The translations under genes were made by a program, and so were the position numbers. A stretch of DNA of 64,000 bases from Sipunculus nudus (lineage: Eukaryota; Annelida; Sipuncula; Golfingiida; Sipunculidae): positions 90,031,556-90,095,555 of the forward strand of contig CM049310.1 in the NCBI GenBank assembly GCA_026874595.1. Direction: 5' to 3'. The notes under the pieces are model-generated. The model was not told the origin of the DNA. It did no database searches and saw nothing but the letters and a program-made list of their open reading frames with translations. This document shows positions 25,636 through 36,470 of this stretch, in pieces (the first letter of the stretch is position 1; every line of letters starts with the position of its first letter).

Positions 25636-26894
25636 TCCTACGTTCTATAATACAAAGTTGTTCATAACAAATGTTACCTTTAATATTGTTTACATGTTAA
25701 AGTACAATGACATAATCCAGTGCAAAAGTGTAACACGGGATACAAGGCAAGAAGTGTTGACGGAAATGAGAGAACAAGTCAAATTCTAAATGTTACAACA
25801 AAGGGAAATGAGCGAACAATTCAACGTCAAAATTTTAGGAAAACCGGAAAATCTGGAAATGTATCAAGCTCAACAAAGACAACTTTTACAAAAATATCCA
25901 GGTTAAAATAAAATCTGGACAAGTTGTCCCAGAATGGAATACTATTGGCCTGAGCGATAATGAAGCGGTAGTGATTGACAGAAGAGAATAATGACAAATA
26001 AAGGTGAATCCTGACGCCTGCTACCAGTCGCTACCACAATGTATGGTTACCTCAGACATTAGGATATACATTAAAAATGACCCCTACACGTACATGTTTA
26101 AACAATGATATCAACAAAAAGTCCTGCAAAAATGTTCTGCTGAGAACTGTTCTAGTCACAGTTCAAAATGAACATTAAAACGTCAAAGACACGTGTTCCA
26201 CTGAAATAATTAACTGAAATAATTAACAGTGGTACATGCAAACGTTCAGCGGCGAATAAGTACCTTGTGTAGTGAATTCCTTTGACACTCCGAAAACCAG
26301 CCGGCTTTGATTTCCTTCGTGAACACAGAAATCGCCTACAGGCGCACAAAATAACATTTTCAAGCAGCTTTCAATTTTGCACATACTGAACAGAGCACAG
26401 TGATCCTCGACGTAGTCATGCATGACATGGTATAAAGTGGAACGCGCAGTTCGAGGCGAAATACCCGGGTCCTCAACGGGTTTAACTTTAAGCGACGTCT
26501 TGCGGTCCAAGAAATTAAATAATGGCCAGTTTTGATAGATAGTCCGTGTAGCGGCAATGGAGATTCCTACTCATAGCATACACGTGTTAATGCGCATAAC
26601 AACACACTCGACGTTATATTCATATATATCATCTCCTCCTTGGTGGCTACATTTGTATCTATGTTCAGGGAGATGTGCTTTTAAAGACGGTAACGCCTAG
26701 CGGTCGTGTAAACTTTTACTACAACACAACAGAGACAAAATAGTTGAAATGGCGTGCTGCCACAACCAACCTTAAGGGCGGAATGCCTTTAAACACGGTT
26801 AACATACATAACAATATTTCGCAACACTCGCATGGGTGTATTTTATGCATGAGAGCAAAAATGAAGTCGAGTTTCAGTGAGAGTAAAATTTACG
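25636..26894 (-). other. Retrotransposon leader, with partial extra LTR piece
   Basis: Between gag and the 5' LTR there is no recognisable coding. A 70-bp piece of LTR sequence (26718-26787, containing AATAGTTGAAATGGCGTGCT) is repeated 335 bp before its counterpart in the 5' LTR (27053-27123). The 5' end therefore carries a partial second LTR copy. No tRNA primer site was identified. Confidence 0.6.
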
Positions 26895-27240
26895 TGTAAG
26901 CTCGAGTGCAAAACGGAGACCATGTTTAAGCTTGAGAGTAAAACTGAGTCAATATTAAAATTACGTTAAAGCATTTATTTAGAGACTATTTAGAGACGAC
27001 AGTTATAAAGGTTGTTTAAAATAAGAAACCGTTAACAATAAGACAAATGCTAACTCACGTACAACACAACAGAAAAAAATAGTTGAAATAGCATGCTGCA
27101 ATCATCATTTAGAGGGGAATGCCGTGGAAAATATCCCGTTATTACCTGCCTTATTGTTATGTAAAACACGACCAAATCTAAAGGGGGAACCAGACAAGTT
27201 TAAGGGTTGACGAACTAGACGAGTTTAAGATACCCCCGTT

Positions 27241-27243
<3 letters not shown>
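26895..27243 (-). repeat. 5' LTR of the Gypsy element
   Basis: Homologous to 19577-19994, about 70 bp shorter because of deletions (for example the segment between CCAAATCTAAA and GAACCAGAC). It ends CCCGTTACA at the right, then runs straight into an (AC)n tract. The inner boundary (TGTAAGCTCG) is tentative. Confidence 0.75.

Positions 27244-27301
<58 letters not shown>
27244..27301. repeat. (AC)n(AT)n microsatellite
   Basis: A short CA run followed by about 24 AT units, directly at the outer edge of the 5' LTR. Confidence 0.95.
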
Positions 27302-27305
<4 letters not shown>

Positions 27306-27865
27306 TGTGTCATATCGGTTAATAGAAAATCCCGTTTATTGTCACATTAATTTGAAATCCAAAACCATTTCCTATATTAACAATGGTAAATCTGACCGTT
27401 TAATATAATGAAATATTGTCATAATCCCGTTTATTGTTATGCTTTGAACCCTTGGCAGTGATACCAGTTCGCAGTTAATATCACATCAAACGCCGACACA
27501 GCGATCAACGAGGCGGTCAGGCGTATCAAACGATCACATCTCCCACCTGTGTGTGGCAGGCAAGTGAAGTGATGCATGCGGGTCATTCCCCGTCACTTAG
27601 CTAATTAACGTCTTAAGATACCACGGTAATCAATGTCATGGCGTTTCTTCGTATGTTGACATGGGCGATGTTTGCGCTCACATGTCATACATAATGAACT
27701 CTTGGCGTTTTCAAGGCTGTGTTTTACACCTCGGTGTCGTTTCTCCGAGATGATATGAATCACGAGCTGTAAACGCTGCTTACTACTGGAAATCCCCTAT
27801 AAGGGTCCTTGATATGCTTGAGGTTTTGTGAACACTGGAACAGATACCCGGTCCGAAACCTCAAA
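27306..27865 (+). repeat. Dispersed duplication, copy 2, with insertion
   Basis: Second copy of 10066-10512 in the same orientation. It carries an extra stretch at about 27345-27424 flanked on both sides by AATCCCGTTTATTGT, which is single in copy 1. This looks like an insertion with a 15-bp target duplication, or a local tandem duplication. A further 30-bp segment near 27700 is absent from copy 1. Confidence 0.85.
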
Positions 27866-28009
27866 AACCTCATAGAAACCTGTTTTTGTGTCTCATATTT
27901 AAAAGTTATAAACTTAACTTTTTACCCAAATGTAAACTAGTCCAGCACTACTCGGAATGCGGAGCTCTCTGAGGACCATTGTCCGACCACATGTAGTTCT
28001 ATATGCTGT

Positions 28010-28660
28010 ACTATACTATATTATATTATATACTTAGTCCAAGTGAGAGTGCCTAAGGTTCGAGTCCAAGTCCAGTTAAATTATAATAGAGTATAATATG
28101 ATATGAAATAATATGATATAATATTATTCGATGTACTATACTATACTATACTATACTATGTTTCAATACTTATTATAGTGATGAAGTCGAGTCCACAACA
28201 TCCGAGTCCGAGTGCAAGTCCGAGTCCATGCCAATCGAGTCCAAGTCCAAGTGAAAGTGCTTTAGGTTCGAGTCCAAGTCACTCGGAAGTCGAGTACAAG
28301 TCTCACACCGAATCCAATACACATCTCCTTTTTAAAGAGATTTTAAACCGATATTTGGATTATCATGTGCATTTTAAGTATGTTTATACATATTTTTTCC
28401 TGAATATTGGTTACCCTTAGCTCCCAATACCGAACTAAAGTTTGGTAAACAAAGTCTAATATTCTGTTGGTAGTTCGCGCATGTATTTAAGTCTTTATAA
28501 TATGTGATAGCGCTTTTTTTCTACTGGACTCGAGACGAATTCGGCTAATTTCTCTAGTCCTTACCTCAAAGCCCTAGTACAAATCGGAGCCCAGAAAATT
28601 CGAGTCCAAGTCCGAGTCTCTAGGAAAGTCGACTCGATTCCAAGTCCAGACCAGATTCCT
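28010..28660. repeat. Low-complexity GAGTCCAAGTCC and TATAC repeats
   Basis: CGAGTCCAAGTCC-type hexamer runs occur at about 28055-28075, 28186-28312 and 28596-28655, with ATACT pentamer runs at 28010-28020 and 28133-28158. The tRNA-like GGTTCGAGTCC strings here belong to this repeat. The Ser/Pro-rich ORF at 28178-28420 is an artefact of it. Confidence 0.85.
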
Positions 28661-28696
28661 ACATCACTGGCCTATTACAAGTATTTGCATAGTGTA

Positions 28697-28875
28697 TCGA
28701 ATGAAATGAATAAACGGCTGCTGAAGGGAATATCCGCATGGTGCCATCTGTCGGTAAAGCAGTGTACTGCCTGCGCTTTGCCCTTTGTGCTTCAAAGACA
28801 GAGGCGAAAGTCCCTCACTCTGCCTTGGGCGTCATCACGAAAATATCGTCTACATTATTAGAGAAATTAATATAA
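28697..28875 (+). pseudogene. Decayed copy of terminal decarboxylase exon
   Basis: This region is homologous to the last exon of the decarboxylase gene at 54403-54609. Nucleotides from TCGAATG to CTGCTGAAG align with exon 12. A deletion of 16 bp then shifts the frame. After it the protein reads MVPSVGKAVYCLRFALC, then ASKTEAKV and ALGVITKISSTLLEKLI, followed by a stop close to the true gene's stop. The intact gene has [16 protein letters not shown] and [19 protein letters not shown]. The shared PSVGK wording, different from fly and human enzymes as I know them, points to a local duplication. No other exon of an upstream paralogue was found, so it appears to be an isolated, frameshifted relic. 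Confidence 0.88.
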
Positions 28876-29788
28876 CATTTAGCCATCTGCAATATAATGG
28901 TAAAACACAGTTGATGTTTTATGTACACATCAGAACCTGTTTAAGGCTTGGCCGCGTAGCAGTAAAGGCCCATTTTGTCTTTCAGCTGTTTTTTTATATA
29001 CTTTTCATTAAATGTCGACTTTATTTTGATAACGGGAGAGGCATTGGTATTTTTGTCCAGAATCTTAATATGAATAAGTCTGATTTTGTTTTCCATTTAA
29101 TAGGAACCCTAGGTCAAGATTAGTTTGGTTGAACAACGCAGCAAATTTATGTGTGTGTGTGTATATATATATATAGTGTTTGATGACAATTTTCAGACTT
29201 TTATCGAAAATCAGTCAAACAATACATGTATTTGATCTTTACATTTCTGTCACCTTGACAAAAAAGCAACGTTTACTGAATCAAACAATATAATCATCTG
29301 TAGTAAACAGATACAGATTTTCTGCAGATATAGTTGTACTTTTTCATGTATTAAATATTCATTGTCACATAGTCTTTGTTGAATAAATCTTAGGAAAATG
29401 ATGTCTCGTTGCGCTTTGTGCTCCTTATTTGTGCTGGACCTGTAACGAGTATAAATAAAATAATTAACCATGATATTTAACACAGGCCCAGCTGATTAGG
29501 AGGATCCAAGGTTAAGTCACAAAAACTGGATAAAATATAAAATTGCATAATGTTCTAGTCTGGCATCCTAATTCCTGCCGCATTTCACTATCTGAAGGCC
29601 ACAGACGGCCGGAAAACACGGCATTATGCAGAGTGGTACTCCACCTGGTTACCCCCTGGAGAAACCGACCTTGCTAATTACATGTGTTTTGTTACTTTTG
29701 TTATACTGGTCCAATAGGATGCCCACGGACTGGTATATCACTTGTGTATCACGGTAACATCCCTGTCTGACATCTGACGATTAGTCTA
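28876..29788. other. Intergenic, no supported gene
   Basis: Plain sequence with a short (GT)n(AT)n run near 29151-29175. No recognisable ORF. Confidence 0.4.
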
Positions 29789-30172
29789 GGGCTGCACTAA
29801 TCAAAGTGGAGGTCTGCATACATTTATGAAACGGAGGCTGCACAAATGAAAGTCGAGGGTTGCACTCATTATTGAAGGTGAAGGTGGATGGTTGCACAAA
29901 TTAATTAAAGTAAAGGCTGCACTTATTAATGACAGTGGAGGGCTGCACACAAAATAAAATGAAAGTGGATGGCTGCACTTATTATTGAAGACGGATGGCT
30001 GCACTAATTAATGAAAATGGACGGCTGCAGAAATTAATGAAAGTGGAGGGCTGCACTAAATATTGAAAGTGGAGCACGGGTTGCATTACTTAATGAAAAT
30101 GGATTGCTGTACTAATAAATCAAAGTGGATGACTACACTAACGAAAGTGAAGGGCTAAATTAAGTGGAGTTC
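29789..30172. repeat. Degenerate minisatellite, ~27-30-bp unit
   Basis: The motif GGCTGCACTAATTAATGAAA with GTGGA between units recurs about 13 times with much variation (GGCTGCAC, GGTTGCAC, ATGAAAGTGGA). It forms no meaningful coding frame. Confidence 0.85.
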
Positions 30173-31330
30173 TAGTCCACTAACTTATCGCTCAGGACCA
30201 TTAACACACGTCTTTATTTCTGAGTCTATTTGACCATGACCGATGATTCTAAGGCGCATTGCGACTATCATAGAATGTTTCTGAGGGGCAAAGCTGTCCA
30301 CACAGGTAATCCGCGTCGACAAATGGTGAGCAAACTGTAACCTATAAGCAAATATAGGCTAATAGATCTTAAAATGTTGAAGCAAAGATAAAAAAAATTC
30401 AGGTAAAAATATGTTATATGTGACTGCTATTCTTTCATTTGCAAAATTAGTGCTATTGGTTATCTATCACAAGCAGATCGAGGGAAAAAAAGAAAGTAAG
30501 AAAATAAAAATTAAATTAAAAAGATGTTCGGTTTCACCCTCCAGGGCAACTAAAAGATTAAACTTAAAGGTCGCGTTATTTTCGAATGAGATGTTATCGC
30601 CATTATGATACTTTCGTGAATAAATCGCCTTATCAACACAGGTTATAGTTATTCATATAATGTAGGGTAATACTTTAGCCTTATTAAGCACAATAACATA
30701 TCTTCTTTGTTACAGCATAGTAATGAACTCCTCAACCTGTGAAAGCCGTGGGAGACTTAACAAGCAGAGTCTTAAATCGTGCTTCAGATTTCTTAATTGT
30801 CCTGATGTTACAATAAAGGGCTTTCATTAGAGGCCCAAAAGTAGTGATTAGATCCGGGACATGGGACAATATCCGGACATGGAGTAGTATTTCGTGTTTA
30901 ACGGGTATAGTCCTGCTGGGGAGAAAGCTGTTATTTAAAGCTCAAGGCCTGGTACTGGAATGACAGATTGCCGAAACCTTTTTAACGATGTGCCGTAGTG
31001 AGAAAAGATACATACATGATTTATATAACTGGGCAAAATATGGAAAAAGTCCTGCAATTAAGTAGCAAATTATTAATTGCAACTCGAGAAACCATAATTT
31101 GCTTAAGATAAAATTTGCATAAAAACCTGTCGATGTTTCATATTTCTGAATTAAATAATATTCATTTGAATTGTTCAAACCTTAAAAAGAGAAGATCATT
31201 TGGTGAGCAAATGAACTTAACTGACCCCCCCCCCAACACACACACACATATACATATAAAACAAGGCATAAGCGATATAATGATGAACGCCTGGTGTGTG
31301 ACATACATACAGTGTTGCTTTTCTTCATTA
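30173..31330. other. Intergenic, no supported gene
   Basis: Nothing recognised; a C run and CA repeat occur at about 31226-31250. Confidence 0.4.
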
Positions 31331-31341
31331 TAATATATATA

Positions 31342-31401
<60 letters not shown>

Positions 31402-31585
31402 GAAGGTAGAAGGTAGTGTTACCCTCCGATGTAAAGTACTCTATGGCCTGCAGACTAGACCAGAGCGGTATAACTCTGAAGAAAAACCACGCCGTTAGCT
31501 TCATTCTAACCACATTCACCTGATGATCGGGTCGCATCCCGTGAAACAGACTGTTGTGACTTTACAGTGTTGTTTTTCTCCAGAG

Positions 31586-31651
<66 letters not shown>
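31331..31651. repeat. Two (TA)n tracts around a short inverted pair
   Basis: (TA)n at 31331-31395 and 31588-31651. Between them ATAACTCTGAAGAAAAAC (31470) is matched in inverse by GTTTTTCTCCAGAGTTAT (31574). The middle segment CCTGATGATCGGGTCGCATC followed by CCGTGAAAC resembles the 3' ends of some Penelope-like elements. That link is speculative. Confidence 0.7.
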
Positions 31652-31654
<3 letters not shown>

Positions 31655-32705
31655 CCTGGACACGGGGTAAGGCAGGTCCGTCCCCACGTTATAGGAAGAA
31701 CCCAAAACTATAAGGGATGGACGGATGCTTTATTTCTTGGAGAAGAAATAGAAGCCCGTCGTCAGCTTATTGCCAACATCAGGAGGAGGATGGCTAGACT
31801 CACGCAGTAGTCCACATTTAAATGAATTCTATAAACAGCGTATATTATTGTACATAAAAGACATTATAGAAATAAGGTAACAATATGATATTTTGCTCTT
31901 TACATTAAATACAATTAATCCGTAGGTCTGTTGTAACTTATCTGCATATATTTTAGGTTAAGCTTTGTGTAGTGTAAGCTCCATATATCTGACAATATAA
32001 ACCTTCTTTCACATCGATAACTTATACTTTCATTATACATAGATTATACATTATACATAGATTATACATTATACATAGATACACTTATTTTACGTAGATA
32101 CTTATATTTGTATATATTCATATGTCATGTTAACTTTACCCCATAACATTTCTGTTAATAAAGCAACAATCTCAGTATGACATGAAGTCACATGCATGAA
32201 TTCACATTTTAATCCATCTACATTGCATTAAGATAGACCACACATAAAATAATCTTAACACTGTCCTATCTAAATGATCTGTTTCCCTTATCAGGTATCC
32301 GATGGATATTTATTACATAATAAACATTCTGATTTTAAGGAGATGGTGTGTTGGTGCCTTCATGATATTTATAGCGAATATGAATGGTTGCGTGGAGGCT
32401 ATGAGACACCTGTCGTTGGCGCGTACTTCGTGCAGTGTGTGTGTGTGGGGGGGGGGGGGGAGGGGGCTGAACGCGGAGGAATCGTGCTAGAAGTTAAGCT
32501 GTCCCAAAAGTAAACACATCAGGATCTGAGCATTACGAGTGCAATACAAGACCGTCGCCAGCCATACTCCTCCTTATGCTTGCAACAAGCTGACGACCGT
32601 CTTGTATTTCTTCTTCCAGAAATAAACCATCCATCCATCTACTATAGTCTTGGATTTACTAGTTACTAGTGGGGGCGGACCTTTCCTGACCCCGTGTCCG
32701 CGACA
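31652..32705. mobile_element. 1.05-kb element with ~150-bp terminal inverted repeats
   Basis: The left end TGTCCTGGACACGGGGTAAG is matched at the right by the inverse complement TGTCGCGGACACGGGGTCAG. The match continues inward through GATGGA-GGAT, TTTATTTCTTGGAGAAGAAAT, CGTCGTCAGCTT and AGGAGGA-TATGGCT, so the arms are roughly 31652-31805 and 32545-32705. The 740-bp centre has no transposase; it holds a G run (32448-32461). (TA)n borders both ends, consistent with a TA target. It is a non-autonomous DNA element or foldback; the superfamily is not determined. Confidence 0.85.
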
Positions 32706-33274
32706 TATATATAAACACGTGGTTATATTTGACAATGGCAAACATGCTCATCCTTAGTATTTTATTCTTATTTCGCTTCTTTGCATTATTTTAACCCGAC
32801 AATCACCGCCCTGCTTCGAACCACACCATTTCATATCACAAAATGGTGGACTTCTGGGTAGAACGGTACCCCACCCATAACTGCGCTGTTGGGGCTTCCC
32901 GGACAGAAAAACGATGACGGTAGTGGTGACTAACGGTCACATTACCTGGTCAGTATTAAAAGCAAATGTGTACCATGATGTGTAACTCCATATGAACACC
33001 ATGTTTTGTTAAGATGATCCGAAAACATCTTCAAATTATATACTTAATAACCACATTATGCCTGTCGGTTTGGGTACAAAATATTTGAAACAAAAAGAGA
33101 CATTGCCATCTAAAATTATAGCTCACCTGCGCTGCTTACACAACATTTGTCCGGTATTGATTCAATATGTGTTTATTATATATTTATATATATATATATA
33201 TATATATTATAGTTCTAAGTAAGTTTCAGTGTTGTAGTATAGTGCTCGATACAGCTGATACACCTGAAAATCCC

Positions 33275-33334
<60 letters not shown>

Positions 33335-33855
33335 CAAGCTCTGTAAAACAACGAACATTAACCAATATGGCAAAGAAAATTCATTATTTTAGAAAAGAAG
33401 ATTCGATTAATAAGTGGAACGTTCACCTTTCATAGTAACAAAATAACAGATACAAGTTGAGGCAAGTACAAATTAACACTCCACGTGAAACCGCGGAATC
33501 ACGTGCACGGTGGTGGTACAATCCTTTCACCAGTCTGAGTGACTTCCGGTGGCGTGGAGCCGAAGCCCAATGAAATCGATCCGTGATGACAGAACTGGAC
33601 GTCACGTCGGGCGGAGAGTAACCGGCGGGGCAGAGCGAATATTGATCTCATCTCAAAACGTAATCAGCGCTAGGCTACAAGTTGCTGGCTTTAAAATCAG
33701 ATCCATATTACTGTAGCCAGCGTATTCATGAGAGGGGATTGTTGATGCTATGAATATAGATGGGTCTATTACCTTTGCCACTTTCCCCCAAAGCGGTCCT
33801 CCTGGTTGCTGTATGAATAGTCCACTGAACGATTATTTCTACGTTTTCGTTACAG
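32706..33855. other. Intergenic with two (TA)n tracts
   Basis: (TA)n at 33178-33210 and 33277-33332. No convincing coding sequence. The GC-richer stretch at 33480-33640 could hold promoter sequence for the downstream gene, but no core element was recognised. Confidence 0.4.
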
Positions 33856-33912
33856 ACCGTGTGGACCTTCTCGCAAGTCAAGGATTTATTGTGTTTTGAC
33901 ACATTTTAAAGG
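33856..33912 (+). other. Possible 5' untranslated exon of the decarboxylase gene
   Basis: A 57-nt stretch is bounded by an acceptor-like site (TACGTTTTCGTTACAG) and a strong donor (AAAGG|GTAAGTGG). The first coding exon of the decarboxylase begins with an acceptor 31 nt before its ATG, so at least one upstream non-coding exon must exist. This is the best-looking candidate, 4.6 kb upstream, but it is not proven. Confidence 0.3.
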
Positions 33913-33945
33913 GTAAGTGGATTATTTCTTTTATTCAAAGAATGC

Positions 33946-33947
<2 letters not shown>

Positions 33948-34014
<67 letters not shown>
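33948..34014. repeat. (TA)n microsatellite
   Basis: About 33 uninterrupted TA units, 35 bp after the possible 5' exon. Confidence 0.97.
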
Positions 34015-34016
<2 letters not shown>

Positions 34017-34467
34017 TTTCAAAATGACGATACCTACAGTTAACGGTATAGGCGGGATGACTCAAATGAACAGTACGTTTAAAGGCGTGAATGATATATA
34101 AATGGATAAAAGTGTTATGTACGCCTAGTTTTTATATCAGAAGGAAAATTAAGTTTAAAGACTATTTTTGCACAATAAGATAATATAAATTTTCACCGTA
34201 TAATAGGTATAAGAGAACCGCAGCGAGTCCCGCATGGTAAGAGAATTTACAGACCTCTCTTACAGTAATGCTGACTGCGCAAATATAAATATTTTTCTAA
34301 CACGAAAACCAAAATTTTCAACCTAAACACCATCACTGCAATAAACTATGTTACGGAACCTAATATCAACAGATCACGTATGCGTGATGAACATAAATTT
34401 TGTAATGGAGGTAATAAACAATCTAGGCAGCGTGAAATGTCTAGGGGAATTAATAAAGAAGTCAGTG

Positions 34468-35235
34468 TTTTTTTTTTTTTGTTAACAAATAACCATAATT
34501 TATTCTTAAAACAATCCTAACATTACAATACACTAAATCAATACAATTTTACAGTATAACAAGAGTACAACAGCAAATCAATACAAGTATATAAATAAAG
34601 TGTACAGTAGCTGGATACTACCACTGTCACAACGCTAACAAATCGTACAACCCAGATGAACAGTTCACATAAATCTTCTCAGACAATAACAGTCCAGTTC
34701 ATTCACAAAATCAATCCGTTGTAATCCCAAAGTGAAGTTTTTTTTTTTTTAAATCCCGAAAGCAAACCGAAGACTCTACAAGAACCGACACAAATTAAGA
34801 AGAAAATCTATAATTGCCGCACTTATCGGAAAAGGTAAACAACTGACTTACACACTTCTGTGTCCGCTTGAATATTTCTCTCCTCTCTCTCGGCTCTAAA
34901 AAAAACAGCCCCTTTATAAACTTTTCACTTAAAGCCGAGAACTTTCCATTTCTTGAACAATCCAAAGAAGCCAATAGCACACACGTTACAGGAAACATCT
35001 AGAACAACATCGCCGTGTTTCTACATATCAGGGTTCACACGTTGGCCGGTCCGGCTCGGCCAGGCGATGCAGTCTTGGCAACGAGATATGCGTGCTACAC
35101 GAACCAAATGTCAACAACACATGGAACAACCCTGCACACAGACATCAGTAACAACTAGATTGAGTTTAATAAAAACAATAAATAAATTTGAGACGACATT
35201 ACCACAGAAATTTTATCTCGGAAGATTCCAGTAAC
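34468..35235 (-). other. Possible retroposed 3' end on the minus strand
   Basis: A 13-nt T run at 34468-34480 follows, on the minus strand, an AATAAA signal about 20 bp before it. This is the layout of a retroposed or real polyadenylated 3' end. A second T run lies at 34737-34751. The 67-residue minus-strand ORF at 34795-34998 is not recognised. The right boundary is a guess. Confidence 0.3.
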
Positions 35236-36307
35236 GTTGAGCGCTTTAGCAATTGATCTTTCTTCTGCGTCGTCCAGCATGCCACAAATGTTATACCAAA
35301 AACATAATTCATTGACAACCAGCCTGGCCCTGGTGAAACGTCTGTACCCGAATCTTACGAAAGTAGGGACAGCGAAGACCTGGGTCAGGTTCAGTCCTGA
35401 TGCGACATGCCTTGTGATTTTGTACCCGTGATTTTAAATTGAGGTCGTGACAAGGTGAGGGAATGTCACCTTTGGTCACACCACAGTTATGCATGATGAA
35501 TAACTGATAAGACCGCAAGGCCATGTGATAAAAAAGGTATTGTAATGGTAATAAATACGTTATGGTATGGCATTGATAAAGTTCCTTTGAATCATGTATA
35601 ATCAGAGTTTGAACAGTCTCCATTAAAATTTCTTTATCCATGCAATGTGTGACGCATGAATTATATAAATAACTATTTATCTTTAATACGCATTTACAAT
35701 GTGTTTATTTGTGTTTTATCCGTCAATGATATGGGTGGTCACAAGGTGTTGCGCCTGTGGGGTGGCTGTTACCTTTTAGTCTCAGTCTAGCGCCAGATCG
35801 GCCCTCTGACATTATGGCTAAATCACTGGCTTGCCAGTAGGGGGTCCTAGCTGAGTCGTGTTTGTCACGGCTAGTCTCAGTCCACAGATTAGGTAGCTTT
35901 CTCTCGTTATGCCTGTTAGCTCCAGTTTAACGCCAAATGTTGCAAATTTCCTGTTTGAAGTCGTCCGCCTTCATTTCTAAATATAATGTGATAATGATTT
36001 TTTTTTTTCGCGTTCGGTATTGCAATGTAGTGCCTATATGGTTTCCTTGTTTTCTTTTGAGAATGTCTGTGGTTTTTAAGTTAATAGTTTGGATCATTAA
36101 TGAATTGTATCGTTACTCTCAATCAAGTCACAGTGGGTTTTGGTTTTGCACAAATGTTATTTACAACTAGATAGCTTGAGCTGGAATAGTTATATTGCAA
36201 AGTTGCAGTTCAGTGTATCATCATTTGTTACGATTTTTGTCACGATATATCCCTTTATTTGAATAATTAATCTCCATAATAATAGCATTATAATAAATTA
36301 TTGGAAC

Positions 36308-36470
36308 ACTCCGCAAGCTGTGGTTATACACTGCAAATCTCTTTTGTTATATCCGCTGCGATATTCTCCTTGCCTCACCACCAAGGCTTTGTGCATCCAA
36401 CTCCAAGTTTTAAAGCCGCGAAAACCTGCTCTCGTTGGTCTGATTCCTTGTCCTGTACCAGTCCTGGTAT
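36308..36470 (+). mobile_element. Foldback MITE family, copy 1 (degenerate)
   Basis: Related to the copies at 47578, 51882 and 55138. It shares TATACACTGCA, TCTTTTGTTATATCCGCTGC, TTTGTGCATCCAACTCCAA and TCTGATTCCTTG-CCTGT. It produces a spurious 74-residue minus-strand ORF. Confidence 0.6.

Larger units (their letters stand above)
19577..27243 (-). mobile_element. Ty3/Gypsy LTR retrotransposon, degenerate
   Basis: A minus-strand element with direct LTRs at both ends and gag, protease, reverse transcriptase, RNase H and integrase remnants between them in Gypsy order. A polypurine tract abuts the 3' LTR. Frameshifts, in-frame stops and altered catalytic residues show it cannot move by itself. 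The LTRs have diverged from each other by substitutions and indels, so the insertion is old. No matching target-site duplication is visible: the right edge runs into an (AC)n(AT)n microsatellite and the left flank is AAGTC. The left LTR boundary is less certain than the right one, which is fixed by the polypurine tract. Confidence 0.92.

Noticed and set aside
28050-28275. tRNA B-box-like GGTTCGAGTCC strings
   Set aside because: They fall in a GAGTCCAAGTCC hexamer repeat and no cloverleaf can be formed around them.
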